This document shows, piece by piece, positions 35,860 to 45,469 of a DNA stretch of 64,000 bases. The stretch is from positions 186,001 to 250,000 of the forward strand of contig NZ_JODY01000007.1 of assembly GCF_000718015.1 (NCBI RefSeq), given 5' to 3'. Source of the DNA: Streptomyces catenulae (lineage in GTDB: Bacteria > Actinomycetota > Actinomycetes > Streptomycetales > Streptomycetaceae). Made by a program: the position numbers and the translations under genes. Position 1 is the stretch's first letter; each line of letters opens with the position of its first letter. The notes beneath the pieces are model-generated. The model searched no databases. It saw only the letters and a program-made list of their open reading frames with translations, and was not told the DNA's origin.

Positions 35860-37149
35860 GTGCAGCGCACCTCATCGGCCGTGGACGCGGTCATCGTGGG
35901 GGCCGGCCCTGCGGGGCTGGCCGCCGCCCGTCAACTGACCACCGCCGGGCTGACGGTCACCGTGCTGGAGGCCGCCGAGCGGATCGGCGGCCGGTCGGCC
36001 ACCGACGACGTCGACGGCTTCCTGCTGGACCACGGCGGCAGGCCGCTCGTCGCCACGCCCGGTCTGCTGCGGATGCCCGGCCTGGAGACGCTGAAGCTCT
36101 GCCGGTTCGCGCCGTGGATCGGGCTGCACAACGGGCGGCGCGCACAGCGGGTCAGCGCCCTGAGGAGCACAAGGGGCGCACTCGCCGCCGCGCGCGCCCT
36201 TTCGCGCGCCGACCGGCATCCGGAGCGCCCCCAGGACCGGCGGATGGACCGCCTCGGCGACCGTACGGCCCCCGACCGTCCGGCGGCCGACGCGCTGTCC
36301 GCCCGCCCGGTCTTCGCCCCGCGTGCCCACGACGCGTTCCTCCGCCCGCTGCTCGGCGTGCTGCTGGGCGATCCGCGGCTGGCCGGGTCCAGCCGCGGCG
36401 CCGCGCTGACCCTGCGGGCGTTCGCGGAGGGGCGGCTCTGTCTGCCCGCCGGGGGCGCCGCCGCGCTGCCCGCCGCGCTCGCCGCGGACCTGCCGCCCGG
36501 CACCGTCCGCACCGGCGTCCGCGTCACCTCCGTCGCCACCACCTCCGTCACCACCGCGGACCACGGCGAGCTGACCTGCCGCGCGGTGATCGTCGCGACC
36601 GGCGCGCAGGACGCGGCGGCGCTCCTGCCCGGCCTGCGGGTGCCGCCGTTCCACCCGGCGACGGTGCTCCACCACACCACCCCGCCCGGCCACGGCCCGC
36701 ACCCGGCCGGACCGCGCGAGACACCACTGCAGCTCACCACCCAGTCCCCGCTGGCCTGCAGCTACGCGGCCGGGGCCATCGACCCCTCGCGCGTCCCGGC
36801 GGGCCGGACGCTGCTGACGACGGTGGTGCTGGGCGCCCCCGCGGCGCTCCCGGCCGCCACCCTGGACGCGGCGGTCCGCCCGCAGCTGGCCCGGGTCCAC
36901 GGCACCGCCACCACCGAGTGGGAGCTGCTCTCGGCGCGGCACACCCCGGCGGCGATCCCGGCGATGCCCGCCCCGCACGACCCGGAGCGCCCGGTCCGGC
37001 TGCTCTCCGGGCTGTACGTGTGCGGCGACCACCGCGGCATCAGCACCGTCCAGGGGGCGCTGGACTCCGGCCGCCGGGCCGCCCGCGCCCTCCTGAGCGA
37101 CCTCGGGCTGCCCACCGCCACACCGACCGCCCTGCACACGGCCGCCTGA
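35860..37149 (+). CDS. FAD-dependent oxidoreductase (amine oxidase/phytoene desaturase-like)
   Basis: 429 aa, GTG start behind GAGGAGGGG. The FAD site VDAVIVGAGPAGLAAARQLTTAG and the following LEAAERIGGRSATDD (GG motif) place it in the flavin amine oxidase / protoporphyrinogen oxidase superfamily. The C-terminal FAD block LLSGLYVCGDHRGISTVQGALDSGRRAA is complete. The middle is more divergent. Streptomyces annotations usually call it an NAD(P)/FAD-dependent oxidoreductase; the substrate cannot be inferred. Convergent with the NsdA-like regulator, sharing a perfect terminator. Confidence 0.9.
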   Translation: MQRTSSAVDAVIVGAGPAGLAAARQLTTAGLTVTVLEAAERIGGRSATDDVDGFLLDHGGRPLVATPGLLRMPGLETLKLCRFAPWIGLHNGRRAQRVSALRSTRGALAAARALSRADRHPERPQDRRMDRLGDRTAPDRPAADALSARPVFAPRAHDAFLRPLLGVLLGDPRLAGSSRGAALTLRAFAEGRLCLPAGGAAALPAALAADLPPGTVRTGVRVTSVATTSVTTADHGELTCRAVIVATGAQDAAALLPGLRVPPFHPATVLHHTTPPGHGPHPAGPRETPLQLTTQSPLACSYAAGAIDPSRVPAGRTLLTTVVLGAPAALPAATLDAAVRPQLARVHGTATTEWELLSARHTPAAIPAMPAPHDPERPVRLLSGLYVCGDHRGISTVQGALDSGRRAARALLSDLGLPTATPTALHTAA

Positions 37150-37150
37150 A

Positions 37151-37197
37151 CGCCGACCGGCCCGCACCACCCGGGAGGCGGTGCGGGCCGGTCGGCG
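37151..37197. terminator. Bidirectional terminator
   Basis: Perfect 18-bp stem, 37151-37168 with 37180-37197, eleven-base loop, between convergent genes. Confidence 0.88.
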
Positions 37198-37211
37198 CGG
37201 GGCCCGGCGAC

Positions 37212-38666
37212 TCACCCCAGGGCGGCCACCCGGTCCCGGTACCCGCGCACCGGCGCCGCGTCGCGGTACGGCTCCAGCCGCCGCTCGAACTCGGTGACGT
37301 ACTCATGGGCGCGCACCGACCGCATGTCGGCCGCCTGGAGCGCCGCCTCCGCGCCCAGCGAGCACGCCTGCTCCAGCTCGCCCAGGGCGAGCCGGGAGGT
37401 GGCCAGCACCACCCGGCAGAACAGACGGCTGCGGGCGAAGCCGGGCGCCCGCAGCTCCAGGGAGCGTTCGGCGTGCTGGGCGGCGGCGCGGAACTGCCGC
37501 AGATCGCGGTGGCAGTGCGCCAGCTCGTCGGCGAGCTGCGCCTCGTCGAAGAAGCGCGCCCAGTGCGGCGTCTCGTCACCGGGCCGGGCGACCTCCAGCG
37601 CCCGCTCGGAACGCGACAGCGCCGCCGTGCAGGCCCGCACCTCGCCCAGCAGGCCGTGGCCGCGCGCCTCCGCCGCGTGCAGCAGCGCCAGCACGGCGGG
37701 CGGCGCCGCGGCCCCGACGCCCTGCTGCGCCACCCGCGCCAGCTGCACCGCCTCCCGGCCGTGCCCGAGGTAGACCGCCTGCCGACTCATCGTGACCAGC
37801 ACGTACGAGCCGTAGGCGCGGTCACCCGCCGCCTGCGCCAGCCGCAGCGCCTGGACGAAGTACCGCTGCGCCAGCCCGTGCGCCACGATGTCGTACGAGG
37901 TCCACCCGGCCAGCCGGGTCAGATCGGCGGCTGCGGCGAAGAGCTTGCGGCCGGTCGCCTCGCCGTAGGTGCCGCGGAGCATCGGCTCGGCCTCGTGCTC
38001 CAGATAGCGCACCAGCGCCTGGCGGGCGTGGCCGCCGCCGTAGGCGTGGTCCAGCGCCCGGAACAGCTCGCCGACGGAGCGCAGCGCCGCGATGTCCCCG
38101 GTGGTGACGCGGGCGCCGCCGACCCGGTCGAGGTGGTCGGTACGGCGCTGGCGGGGCACCGCGATGCGGCCCTGGAGCGGGACCCGGCCGGTGCCGTCGG
38201 GGCCCAGCTCGCCGCGGGCGACCCGTTCGTCGGGGCGGCCGATGAGCCAGTCCCGGCTGGGCACCACCAGCCCCGCCGGGGTGAAGGCGATCTTGCGCAG
38301 TTCGACATGGCTGCCGGAGTCCTTGCGCCACAGACCGCTGACGATGTCGACCGCCTCGGTGGGCGTCGCGGCGAACTCCAGACCGGCGTAGACCGGTGCG
38401 CAGGCGTCCAGGCCGAGGTCCTGGGCCGACAGGCGGCGGCCCAGTTTGCGGGTGAAGACCTCGGCGATCAGCGCCGGGGTGGTGCCGCGGGGCTGCTGGC
38501 CGCGCAGCCAGCGGGTCACGGATGTCTTGTCGTAGCGCAGGTCGAGGCCGTGCTCGATGCCGAGCTGGTCGACGCGCCTGGCGAGTCCGGCGTTGGAGAA
38601 CCCTGCCTCGGCGATGAGGGCGGCCAGCCGGCGATTGGGCGTGCGGTGCGGGGGTCGTTCCGTCAT
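37212..38666 (-). CDS. Streptomyces regulatory protein with HTH-like start and TPR repeats (NsdA-like)
   Basis: 484 aa. The first 80 residues resemble a helix-turn-helix region: [51 protein letters not shown], where TSVTRWLRG sits in the recognition-helix place. From about 200 it is helical with tetratricopeptide-like repeats ([81 protein letters not shown]). This plan matches the NsdA group of differentiation and antibiotic regulators, as I recall it. ATG start behind GCAGGAG at rather long spacing. It is divergent from lipB, without an obvious link to it. Confidence 0.82.
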   Translation of the reverse strand: MTERPPHRTPNRRLAALIAEAGFSNAGLARRVDQLGIEHGLDLRYDKTSVTRWLRGQQPRGTTPALIAEVFTRKLGRRLSAQDLGLDACAPVYAGLEFAATPTEAVDIVSGLWRKDSGSHVELRKIAFTPAGLVVPSRDWLIGRPDERVARGELGPDGTGRVPLQGRIAVPRQRRTDHLDRVGGARVTTGDIAALRSVGELFRALDHAYGGGHARQALVRYLEHEAEPMLRGTYGEATGRKLFAAAADLTRLAGWTSYDIVAHGLAQRYFVQALRLAQAAGDRAYGSYVLVTMSRQAVYLGHGREAVQLARVAQQGVGAAAPPAVLALLHAAEARGHGLLGEVRACTAALSRSERALEVARPGDETPHWARFFDEAQLADELAHCHRDLRQFRAAAQHAERSLELRAPGFARSRLFCRVVLATSRLALGELEQACSLGAEAALQAADMRSVRAHEYVTEFERRLEPYRDAAPVRGYRDRVAALG

Positions 38667-39051
38667 CAGCTTTACCGGTCTCCTGCCTTCCGGGCCGGGC
38701 CGCCGGGCCCGGCCCGGCACGCTCGTCGCCCTTGTGGAACGGCGCGAATGTAACGGCCTTCGGGGCTCTTCTGGCCGCCTGAGCACCGCGTTCATCCGAT
38801 CGTGTGAGCAGGGCGCATGCACTCCACACCGAGGTTCACCCGGCTCACGCCCCCGCCTTCCCTACCCGGCGGCCGGTTTTCCGGGCGGTGCGCGCGGGTC
38901 CCCCGGCCACCGGCCGCCCGGCCCCCCGGCCGTACAGTGGCCTGGGCGCGAAGTGGCATCGGACCTGCAGGAGTCCCGTATCCCAACGGATACGGAGGTA
39001 CTGCACCAAACGTCGCAGCCCGCTGCGACAGAAGTGCGAAGAGGAGCTGCC
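38667..39051. other. Divergent intergenic region with two perfect inverted repeats before lipB
   Basis: 385 bases without a gene. Two perfect inverted repeats sit in the lipB leader: CCGTATCC-CAAC-GGATACGG (38976-38995) and GTCGCAG-CCCG-CTGCGAC (39012-39029). They could be operators or 5' UTR hairpins. A possible -10, TACAGT, lies at 38933-38938. The NsdA-like gene promoter should be on the opposite strand. Confidence 0.5.
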
Positions 39052-39876
39052 GTGACTGCGATCTCTCGGGGGGACACCCCCGTACCCGAGGGGCTGCGCT
39101 TTGTGCATCTGGGCTTCGGCGCCGACGCCGTGCCGTACGAGACGGCATGGCAGGAGCAGCGGCAGGTCCACGCCGCCCGCTTCGCCGACGAGGTCCCCGA
39201 CACCTGCCTGCTGCTGGAGCACCCGCCCGTCTACACCGCGGGCCGCCGCACCGCCGACGACGAACGCCCGCTGGACGGCACCCCCGTCATCGACGTGGAC
39301 CGCGGCGGGAAGATCACCTGGCACGGCCCGGGCCAGCTGGTGGGCTATCCGATCCAGAAGCTGCCGCGCCCGGTCGACGTCGTCGCGCACGTCCGCCGTC
39401 TGGAGGAGGCGCTGATCCGGGTCTGCACCGACTTCGGCATCGCGGCCACCCGTATCGAGGGACGCAGCGGCGTCTGGATCCTCGGCGACCCGGTCGCGGA
39501 ACGCCCCTCGCTCGGCGGTCTCCAACTCGACCTCGCCCCGCACTCCGGCGAGGACGCGGACGAGATGTACGACGCACGGCTGCGCGGTCCCGAGTACGCG
39601 CCGTCCAACGCCGGTCAGCGCGGTGAGGACCGCAAGCTCGCCGCGATCGGCATCCGCGTCGCCAAGGGCGTCACGATGCACGGCTTCGCGCTGAACGTGA
39701 ACCCGGACAACACCTCGTTCGACAAGATCGTCCCGTGCGGTATCCGGGACGCCGGGGTCGCCTCGCTCTCCGCCGAGCTGGGACGCGAGATCACCATCGC
39801 CGAGGTGCTGCCCTCGGTCGAGAAGCATCTGCGGGACGTCCTGGAGGGTGCGGAACTCCTCCCCCGCGCGGTCTGA
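39052..39876 (+). CDS. lipB: Octanoyl-[acyl carrier protein]--protein octanoyltransferase LipB
   Basis: 274 aa. Transfers octanoate from acyl carrier protein to lipoyl domains, the first step of de novo lipoylation. Family motifs are present: [34 protein letters not shown], Lys of [23 protein letters not shown], and the active-site Cys in [14 protein letters not shown]. It carries an insert of about 40 residues ([22 protein letters not shown] and onward) between strand and Lys that is typical of the streptomycete form. GTG start directly behind GAGGAGCTGCC. lipA follows 124 bases later; E2 encoded at 24 kb is the main acceptor. Confidence 0.96.
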   Translation: MTAISRGDTPVPEGLRFVHLGFGADAVPYETAWQEQRQVHAARFADEVPDTCLLLEHPPVYTAGRRTADDERPLDGTPVIDVDRGGKITWHGPGQLVGYPIQKLPRPVDVVAHVRRLEEALIRVCTDFGIAATRIEGRSGVWILGDPVAERPSLGGLQLDLAPHSGEDADEMYDARLRGPEYAPSNAGQRGEDRKLAAIGIRVAKGVTMHGFALNVNPDNTSFDKIVPCGIRDAGVASLSAELGREITIAEVLPSVEKHLRDVLEGAELLPRAV

Positions 39877-39916
39877 GCACCGTCAGGAATGCCGGCCTCG
39901 TATCGGGGGTTGGCGA

Positions 39917-39960
39917 GCACGTAAAGACGTGCGAATTACCGGGCGTACCCTGGTGTACGC
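39917..39960 (+). promoter_or_regulatory. Tandem inverted repeats in the lipA leader
   Basis: GCACGT-AAAG-ACGTGC (39917-39932) and GCGTAC-CCTGGT-GTACGC (39943-39960), both perfect, 41-84 bases before the lipA start. Possible operator pair or RNA structure; together with the two in the lipB leader they make four hairpin-type elements across the two genes. Confidence 0.5.
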
Positions 39961-40000
39961 CGCTGAATCGAATGCCGCGATAGCAGAAAGGGGCGCCGAC

Positions 40001-40951
40001 GTGTCCGCTGTCGCACCCGACGGACGCAAGATGCTGCGCCTGGAGGTCCGGAACAGCCAGACCCCCATCGAGCGCAAGCCCGAGTGGATCAAGACCCGGG
40101 CGAAGATGGGCCCCGAATACAACCATCTGCAGGGCCTGGTGAAGAGCGAGGGCCTGCACACGGTCTGCCAGGAGGCGGGCTGCCCCAACATCTTCGAGTG
40201 CTGGGAGGACCGCGAGGCGACCTTCCTCATCGGCGGCGACCAGTGCACCCGGCGCTGTGACTTCTGCCAGATCGACACCGGCAAGCCGCAGGCGCTCGAC
40301 CGCGACGAGCCGCGCCGGGTCGCCGAGTCCGTGCAGACGATGGAGCTGCGCTACGCCACCATCACCGGCGTCGCCCGCGACGACCTGGAGGACGGCGGCG
40401 CCTGGCTCTACGCCGAGACGGTCCGCCAGATCCACGCCGCGATGCCGGACACCGGCGTCGAGCTGCTGATCCCCGACTTCAACGCCGACCCCGACCAGCT
40501 GGCCGAGGTCTTCTCGTCCCGCCCCGAGGTGCTGGCGCACAACGTCGAGACGGTCCCGCGGATCTTCAAGCGCATCCGCCCCGGCTTCCGCTACGAGCGC
40601 TCCCTCAAGGTCATCACCGAGGCCCGCGCGGCCGGGCTGGTCACCAAGTCCAACCTGATCCTGGGCATGGGCGAGACCCGCGAGGAGATCAGCGAGGCGC
40701 TCCAGGACCTGTACGACGCGGGCTGCGAGCTGATCACGATCACGCAGTACCTGCGCCCGTCGGTCCGCCACCACCCCATCGAGCGATGGGTCAAGCCCGC
40801 GGAGTTCGTGGAGCTGAAGGAGGAGGCCGAGGAGATCGGCTACGCCGGTGTCATGTCCGGCCCGCTGGTCCGCTCCTCGTACCGCGCCGGACGTCTCTAC
40901 CAGCAGGCGATCGAGCGGCGCGAGGTCGAGGCCTCCAGTCAGGCGGTCTGA
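40001..40951 (+). CDS. lipA: Lipoyl synthase LipA
   Basis: 316-aa radical-SAM enzyme that inserts two sulfurs into octanoyl-lysine. Both clusters' cysteine motifs are complete: the auxiliary cluster [12 protein letters not shown] (C-x4-C-x5-C) and the radical-[11 protein letters not shown] (C-x3-C-x2-C). The auxiliary-cluster Ser motif occurs near the C-terminus, [16 protein letters not shown] start at 40001 behind AGAAAGGGG. Its Fe-S demand links it loosely to erpA. It is followed by a terminator hairpin. Confidence 0.97.
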   Translation: MSAVAPDGRKMLRLEVRNSQTPIERKPEWIKTRAKMGPEYNHLQGLVKSEGLHTVCQEAGCPNIFECWEDREATFLIGGDQCTRRCDFCQIDTGKPQALDRDEPRRVAESVQTMELRYATITGVARDDLEDGGAWLYAETVRQIHAAMPDTGVELLIPDFNADPDQLAEVFSSRPEVLAHNVETVPRIFKRIRPGFRYERSLKVITEARAAGLVTKSNLILGMGETREEISEALQDLYDAGCELITITQYLRPSVRHHPIERWVKPAEFVELKEEAEEIGYAGVMSGPLVRSSYRAGRLYQQAIERREVEASSQAV

Positions 40952-40999
40952 GCCGCCCCGGCGCGCTGATCGGCGCTTCCTGGCACATGCTGGGAGAAC

Positions 41000-41039
41000 G
41001 CGGCCCGCACTCCCCCAGGCCGGGGGTTGCGCGGGCCGC
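41000..41039 (+). terminator. Terminator after lipA
   Basis: Outer arms GCGGCCCGC (41000-41008) and GCGGGCCGC (41031-41039) with an inner CCCCC/GGGGG stem. Confidence 0.75.
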
Positions 41040-41157
41040 TTCGTCGTCGCGCCCGGGTGTGACCGCGGGGTCATCCGCCGGAAACACCCACCGGTGACGA
41101 TGGACTCACGCACCCCGTCCACCCGCCCCGCCGACCTCCCCGAGGGGGACCCCCACC

Positions 41158-41373
41158 ATGCAGGCCGTGCCGCTCCGCGCCACCGCACGCCCCGTCCCGT
41201 CCGTCACCGGAGCGCTGCGCGCCGTCGAGGCGCTGCTGCTCGGCGGCGGACAGCGCACCGCCCGCCGCAACGCCTGGGACTCGGTCCTGGAGGACCGCCG
41301 CCGGGCCGGTGAACGGCAGGAGGCGCAGGACGTACTGGAGGCCGCGGCGACCCGCCGCCCGCGGGCCACGTAA
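41158..41373 (+). CDS. Small conserved basic protein, 71 aa
   Basis: MQAVPLRATARPVPSVTGAL to ATRRPRAT. Basic and Ala/Arg-rich with one short amphipathic helix (TGALRAVEALLLGGGQRTARRNAWDSVLEDRRRAGERQEAQDVLEAA). A GAGGGGGA site precedes the ATG. I recall a similar short gene between lipA and the DUF4191 gene in other Streptomyces, which supports its reality. It has no predicted membrane segment. Function unknown. DUF4191 begins ten bases after its stop, so the two are probably cotranscribed. Confidence 0.75.
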   Translation: MQAVPLRATARPVPSVTGALRAVEALLLGGGQRTARRNAWDSVLEDRRRAGERQEAQDVLEAAATRRPRAT

Positions 41374-41383
41374 ACTTCTTGGT

Positions 41384-42079
41384 ATGGCGAGGAAGGCAAA
41401 CACAGACGGCGCTGCCGGCGCCGGCACCACCGGGCGGCTGAAGCAGATCGCCCAGACCTACAAGATGACCCGTCGGGTCGACTCCAAGGTCGGTCTTGTC
41501 GTCGCTGGCGTGGGCATCGTCGTGTTCGGCGTACTCCTCGGCATCGGCTTCGCGATCGGCCACCCCGTCTACGGGGGCATCCTGGGCTTCGTCCTGGCCT
41601 TCCTGGCGATGGCGATCGTCTTCGGGCGCCGCGCGGAGCGGGCGGCCTTCGGGCAGATGGAGGGCCAGCCGGGCGCGGCCGCCGCGGTGCTGGAGAACGT
41701 CCGCGGCTGGACGGTCACGCCCGCGGTGGCGATGAACCGCAGCCAGGACGTGGTGCACCGCGCCGTCGGCAAGGCGGGCATCGTCCTGGTCGGCGAGGGC
41801 AACCCGAACCGGCTGCGCGGCCTGCTGGCCGCCGAGAAGAAGCGGATGGCGCGTACGGTCGCCGACGCCCCGGTCCACGACTTCGTGATCGGCGAGGGCG
41901 AGGGCGAGGTGCCGCTGAAGAAGCTCCGCACCCGGCTGATGAAGCTGCCCCGGGTGCTGCCCGGCGCGCAGGTCACCGCCGTCAACGACCGGCTGCGCGC
42001 GCTCGGCGACCTGATGAGCAACATGCCGGTGCCGAAGGGCCCCATGAACATGCGGCCGCCGCGCGGCAAGATGCGCTGA
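41384..42079 (+). CDS. DUF4191 membrane protein
   Basis: 231 aa. MARKANTDGAAGAGTTGRLKQIAQTYKMTRRVDSKVG is followed by two hydrophobic helices (VGLVVAGVGIVVFGVLLGIGFAIG and VYGGILGFVLAFLAMAIVFG, residues about 36-80), then a long cytoplasmic domain with the DUF4191 blocks RRAERAAFGQMEGQPGAAAAVLENVRGWTVTPAVAMNRSQD and VHRAVGKAGIVLVGEG. The family is conserved in actinobacteria, with unknown function. It starts just after the small basic protein and is convergent with the RDD gene. Confidence 0.92.
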   Translation: MARKANTDGAAGAGTTGRLKQIAQTYKMTRRVDSKVGLVVAGVGIVVFGVLLGIGFAIGHPVYGGILGFVLAFLAMAIVFGRRAERAAFGQMEGQPGAAAAVLENVRGWTVTPAVAMNRSQDVVHRAVGKAGIVLVGEGNPNRLRGLLAAEKKRMARTVADAPVHDFVIGEGEGEVPLKKLRTRLMKLPRVLPGAQVTAVNDRLRALGDLMSNMPVPKGPMNMRPPRGKMR

Positions 42080-42110
42080 CGCGTCCCGGCCCGCCTCCCC
42101 ACCGACCACG

Positions 42111-42142
42111 ACGCCCCGGAGCCCGCGAAGGCTCCGGGGCGT
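42111..42142. terminator. Bidirectional terminator
   Basis: Perfect 13-bp stem, 42111-42123 with 42130-42142, six-base loop CGCGAA, between DUF4191 and RDD genes. Confidence 0.8.
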
Positions 42143-42228
42143 TCCGTATGGGGCGGGCGGTCACCCAGCGTGCGGACACCGCCGCCGTTTCGTATACGCG
42201 TGCGGGCCGTACGCCGTCCGCCGCGGGC

Positions 42229-42696
42229 TCAGATGCGGACCTGCACCGCGCGGCTGAGGCGGTCGTGGAGTCCGCGTCCGTCGCGGTCCCAGATGACGGC
42301 GGGGATCACGATCACCAGCAGCACGGTGCGGAGCACCACCCGCGGCAGCGAGAGGCGGCCACCGCCCTCGGCGACCACCCGCAGCCCCAGCAGCCGCTTG
42401 CCGGGGGTGAACCCGACGGTGCCGACGGTCAGGATGCTCAGGACGGCGAAGACGACCAGCGCCCAGTTGCTCGCCGACTGCGCGCGACCGCCGCTGAGCA
42501 GCCCGTACGCGATGAGCATGCAGAGCGCCCAGTCGATGAAGAGGGCGGCGAAGCGGCGGCCCGGACGGGCGATGGAGCCCGGTCCCTCCTCCGGCAGACC
42601 GAGCTGCGCCCCGCGGTGCCCGAACTCGACACCCATGTCCTCGGCGGCCGCGCGGGGGCCGGAGATCCACGATCCGATTGCTTGCCTGTTGTCCAC
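42229..42696 (-). CDS. RDD-family membrane protein
   Basis: 155 aa. GTG start gives VDNRQAIGSWISGPRAAAEDMG. The family signature GRRFAALFIDWALCMLIAYGLL carries the Arg-Asp pair (RRF, FIDW) in the first helix; further helices follow (WALVVFAVLSILTVGTVGF and VVLRTVLLVIVIPAVIWDRDGRGLHDRLS, where DRDGRGLHDR is the conserved C-terminal block). Role is unclear; some RDD proteins are ion transporters. It is divergent from glnA, and its promoter shares the 247-base gap with the GlnR box. Confidence 0.9.
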   Translation of the reverse strand: MDNRQAIGSWISGPRAAAEDMGVEFGHRGAQLGLPEEGPGSIARPGRRFAALFIDWALCMLIAYGLLSGGRAQSASNWALVVFAVLSILTVGTVGFTPGKRLLGLRVVAEGGGRLSLPRVVLRTVLLVIVIPAVIWDRDGRGLHDRLSRAVQVRI

Positions 42697-42804
42697 CCGA
42701 CCACGGTACTGCGCGCGTGTCCGTTTCCCGGCCGAGGGGCGCCGCCGAGGGGCCGGATACGCCATGACCAGGCATGATCGAAGGTGAGACAGGCCGCTTC
42801 CCGG

Positions 42805-42842
42805 TTAACCGCGACGAAACAAATGGGTCATGCCCGGGAAAT
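42805..42842 (+). promoter_or_regulatory. GlnR box upstream of glnA
   Basis: TTAAC-n6-GAAAC-n6-GTCAT-n6-GAAAT, which is the four-part GlnR consensus GTnAC-n6-GAAAC twice, with correct six-base spacers. A -10 element TATGGT lies at 42853-42858, just downstream, so GlnR bound here is placed to activate glnA under nitrogen limitation, as established for Streptomyces. Confidence 0.88.
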
Positions 42843-42943
42843 CACGGCTGCCTATGGTCGGGCAAGCGCGCCACTGAAGAGGGTCGCGCTCCGTGCATCA
42901 GCCCCGCGTCCGCCGACCGGTGACCGGGCCAGAAGGAGTAGGG

Positions 42944-44353
<1,410 letters not shown>

Positions 44354-44398
44354 GGGCGGGGTCGGGTGGCCCCACCTGACCCACCCACCACGCTCGAC

Positions 44399-44445
44399 AG
44401 CCCGGGCCGTCACCTCCTTTCGAGAGGTGACGGCCCGGGCTTTTT
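44399..44445 (+). terminator. Rho-independent terminator of glnA
   Basis: Perfect 18-bp stem, 44399-44416 with 44424-44441, seven-base loop and five-T tract 44441-44445. The clearest factor-independent terminator in the window. Confidence 0.93.
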
Positions 44446-45349
44446 GCATGGGCCGATCACGGGAGTTGCACCTTCGTACGCCTTACCGGCTCCGCGGCAG
44501 ACCATCGGGGCCCTTTCGCGGGGTGGGCGGTCGACATGTGCGAGGCGACGGAAGGCGGTTGATCCGCCACAATGCGGACAACTCGGCTCGCGTCACGGTG
44601 GTGCGGGCGGTTGATGCGCCTTTGCGCCTGTCGGCGGCGACACCGTGGAAGCAGCCCTGTGTGAATTCCTGGCCCATGGCTTCTTCGACAGTGCACTGAC
44701 CCCGGGCGGATGCGATCCGATCGCCCTCTCGTCACTCAGTCCGTCTCGGCGATCACACCGCACTCCTGAATCGCCACGGGACATATTTGTACGACTGCGA
44801 CGCGGAGGAGACCAGGGGAATTTCATCGAGCAGGGTTATGCGTCACGTCCCTTCACGGAAAGGCGTTGGCGGTAACAGCTTTTCCGGCCCTGCGGACCTT
44901 CGCGCACTACGCACGGGACCTGACGGCACTCCGCCACCCGGAACGACTCCTGGAAGGAATTCCTGGAAGAGCGCGACCAGAGGCAGCGAGTGGATACCCA
45001 CCCGACCCTGGCCACTTCGTTGCACGCGGCAGGGAAGCTCACCCCGGGGCGACCGACCACTCACACCCGAGCTTCCCTTCGCCTCTCCGCCAGTCTGCGG
45101 ACGGCCACCGGAAGGGGTCGGCAGACTCGTTGAGTAACGGCTTACAGCGCCGATCCACCAGCGAGGTCGGGGGCTCTTCGCTGGCTACAGGGGCATGAAA
45201 GTCCTGGCATATTCCATAGGCAATCCATAACTTTCAACAACGGCAAATCTCCTGTACGTTGACCTCCCCGCCGGAAGATCATCGGAAGATTTCCTACTTC
45301 CGCTCCCGGCGTACCCCTCAAGCAGTCGAGATCGAAAGATATTTCACCC
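44446..45349. other. About 0.9 kb of lower-G+C DNA without a convincing gene
   Basis: The last part (45181-45350) is close to 50% G+C by eye, against more than 70% around it. Short open frames exist on both strands (for example 44866-45198), but their third codon positions are not G/C-biased and none has a recognised domain. It could be decayed sequence, the edge of an acquired island, or a long regulatory leader. It holds the 11-bp-spaced direct repeats described separately. Confidence 0.6.
45213..45290 (+). promoter_or_regulatory. Two pairs of direct repeats with 11-bp spacing
   Basis: TCCATA at 45213-45218 and 45224-45229, and CGGAAGAT at 45272-45279 and 45283-45290, each pair offset exactly 11 bp. 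Eleven-base direct repeats are the form bound by SARP/OmpR-type winged helices. They lie 60-140 bases before the micro-ORF at 45350 and near the convergent SARP gene. Confidence 0.45.
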
Positions 45350-45469
45350 TTGAAGTACATACTTCGTCGCGCCACCGCAGTGGCGCTGTTCGGCATCATC
45401 GCTCTCGCCGTCGTCCCGGGCCAGGTGATGTGGCTGACCGGGCACAAGCAGGAGCAGGTGGCGGCCTAG
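45350..45469 (+). CDS. 39-aa hydrophobic micro-ORF, signal-peptide-like
   Basis: Starts at TTG and reads MKYILRRATAVALFGIIALA followed by VVPGQVMWLTGHKQEQVAA. The layout is that of a secreted or membrane micro-protein: Lys and Arg pair, hydrophobic core of about 14 residues, then a short polar tail. The ribosome site is weak (GAAAG about 11 bases upstream), and an internal GTG at 45380 could start a shorter form. Its TAG shares four bases (CTAG) with the stop of the convergent SARP gene. It might be a signal peptide for the TPR regulator or an AfsS-like target; both are inference. Confidence 0.45.
   Translation: MKYILRRATAVALFGIIALAVVPGQVMWLTGHKQEQVAA

Noticed and set aside
44866..45198. Open frame in the low-G+C region
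   Set aside because: No G/C bias in third codon positions, no recognised domain, no convincing ribosome site; left as non-coding.
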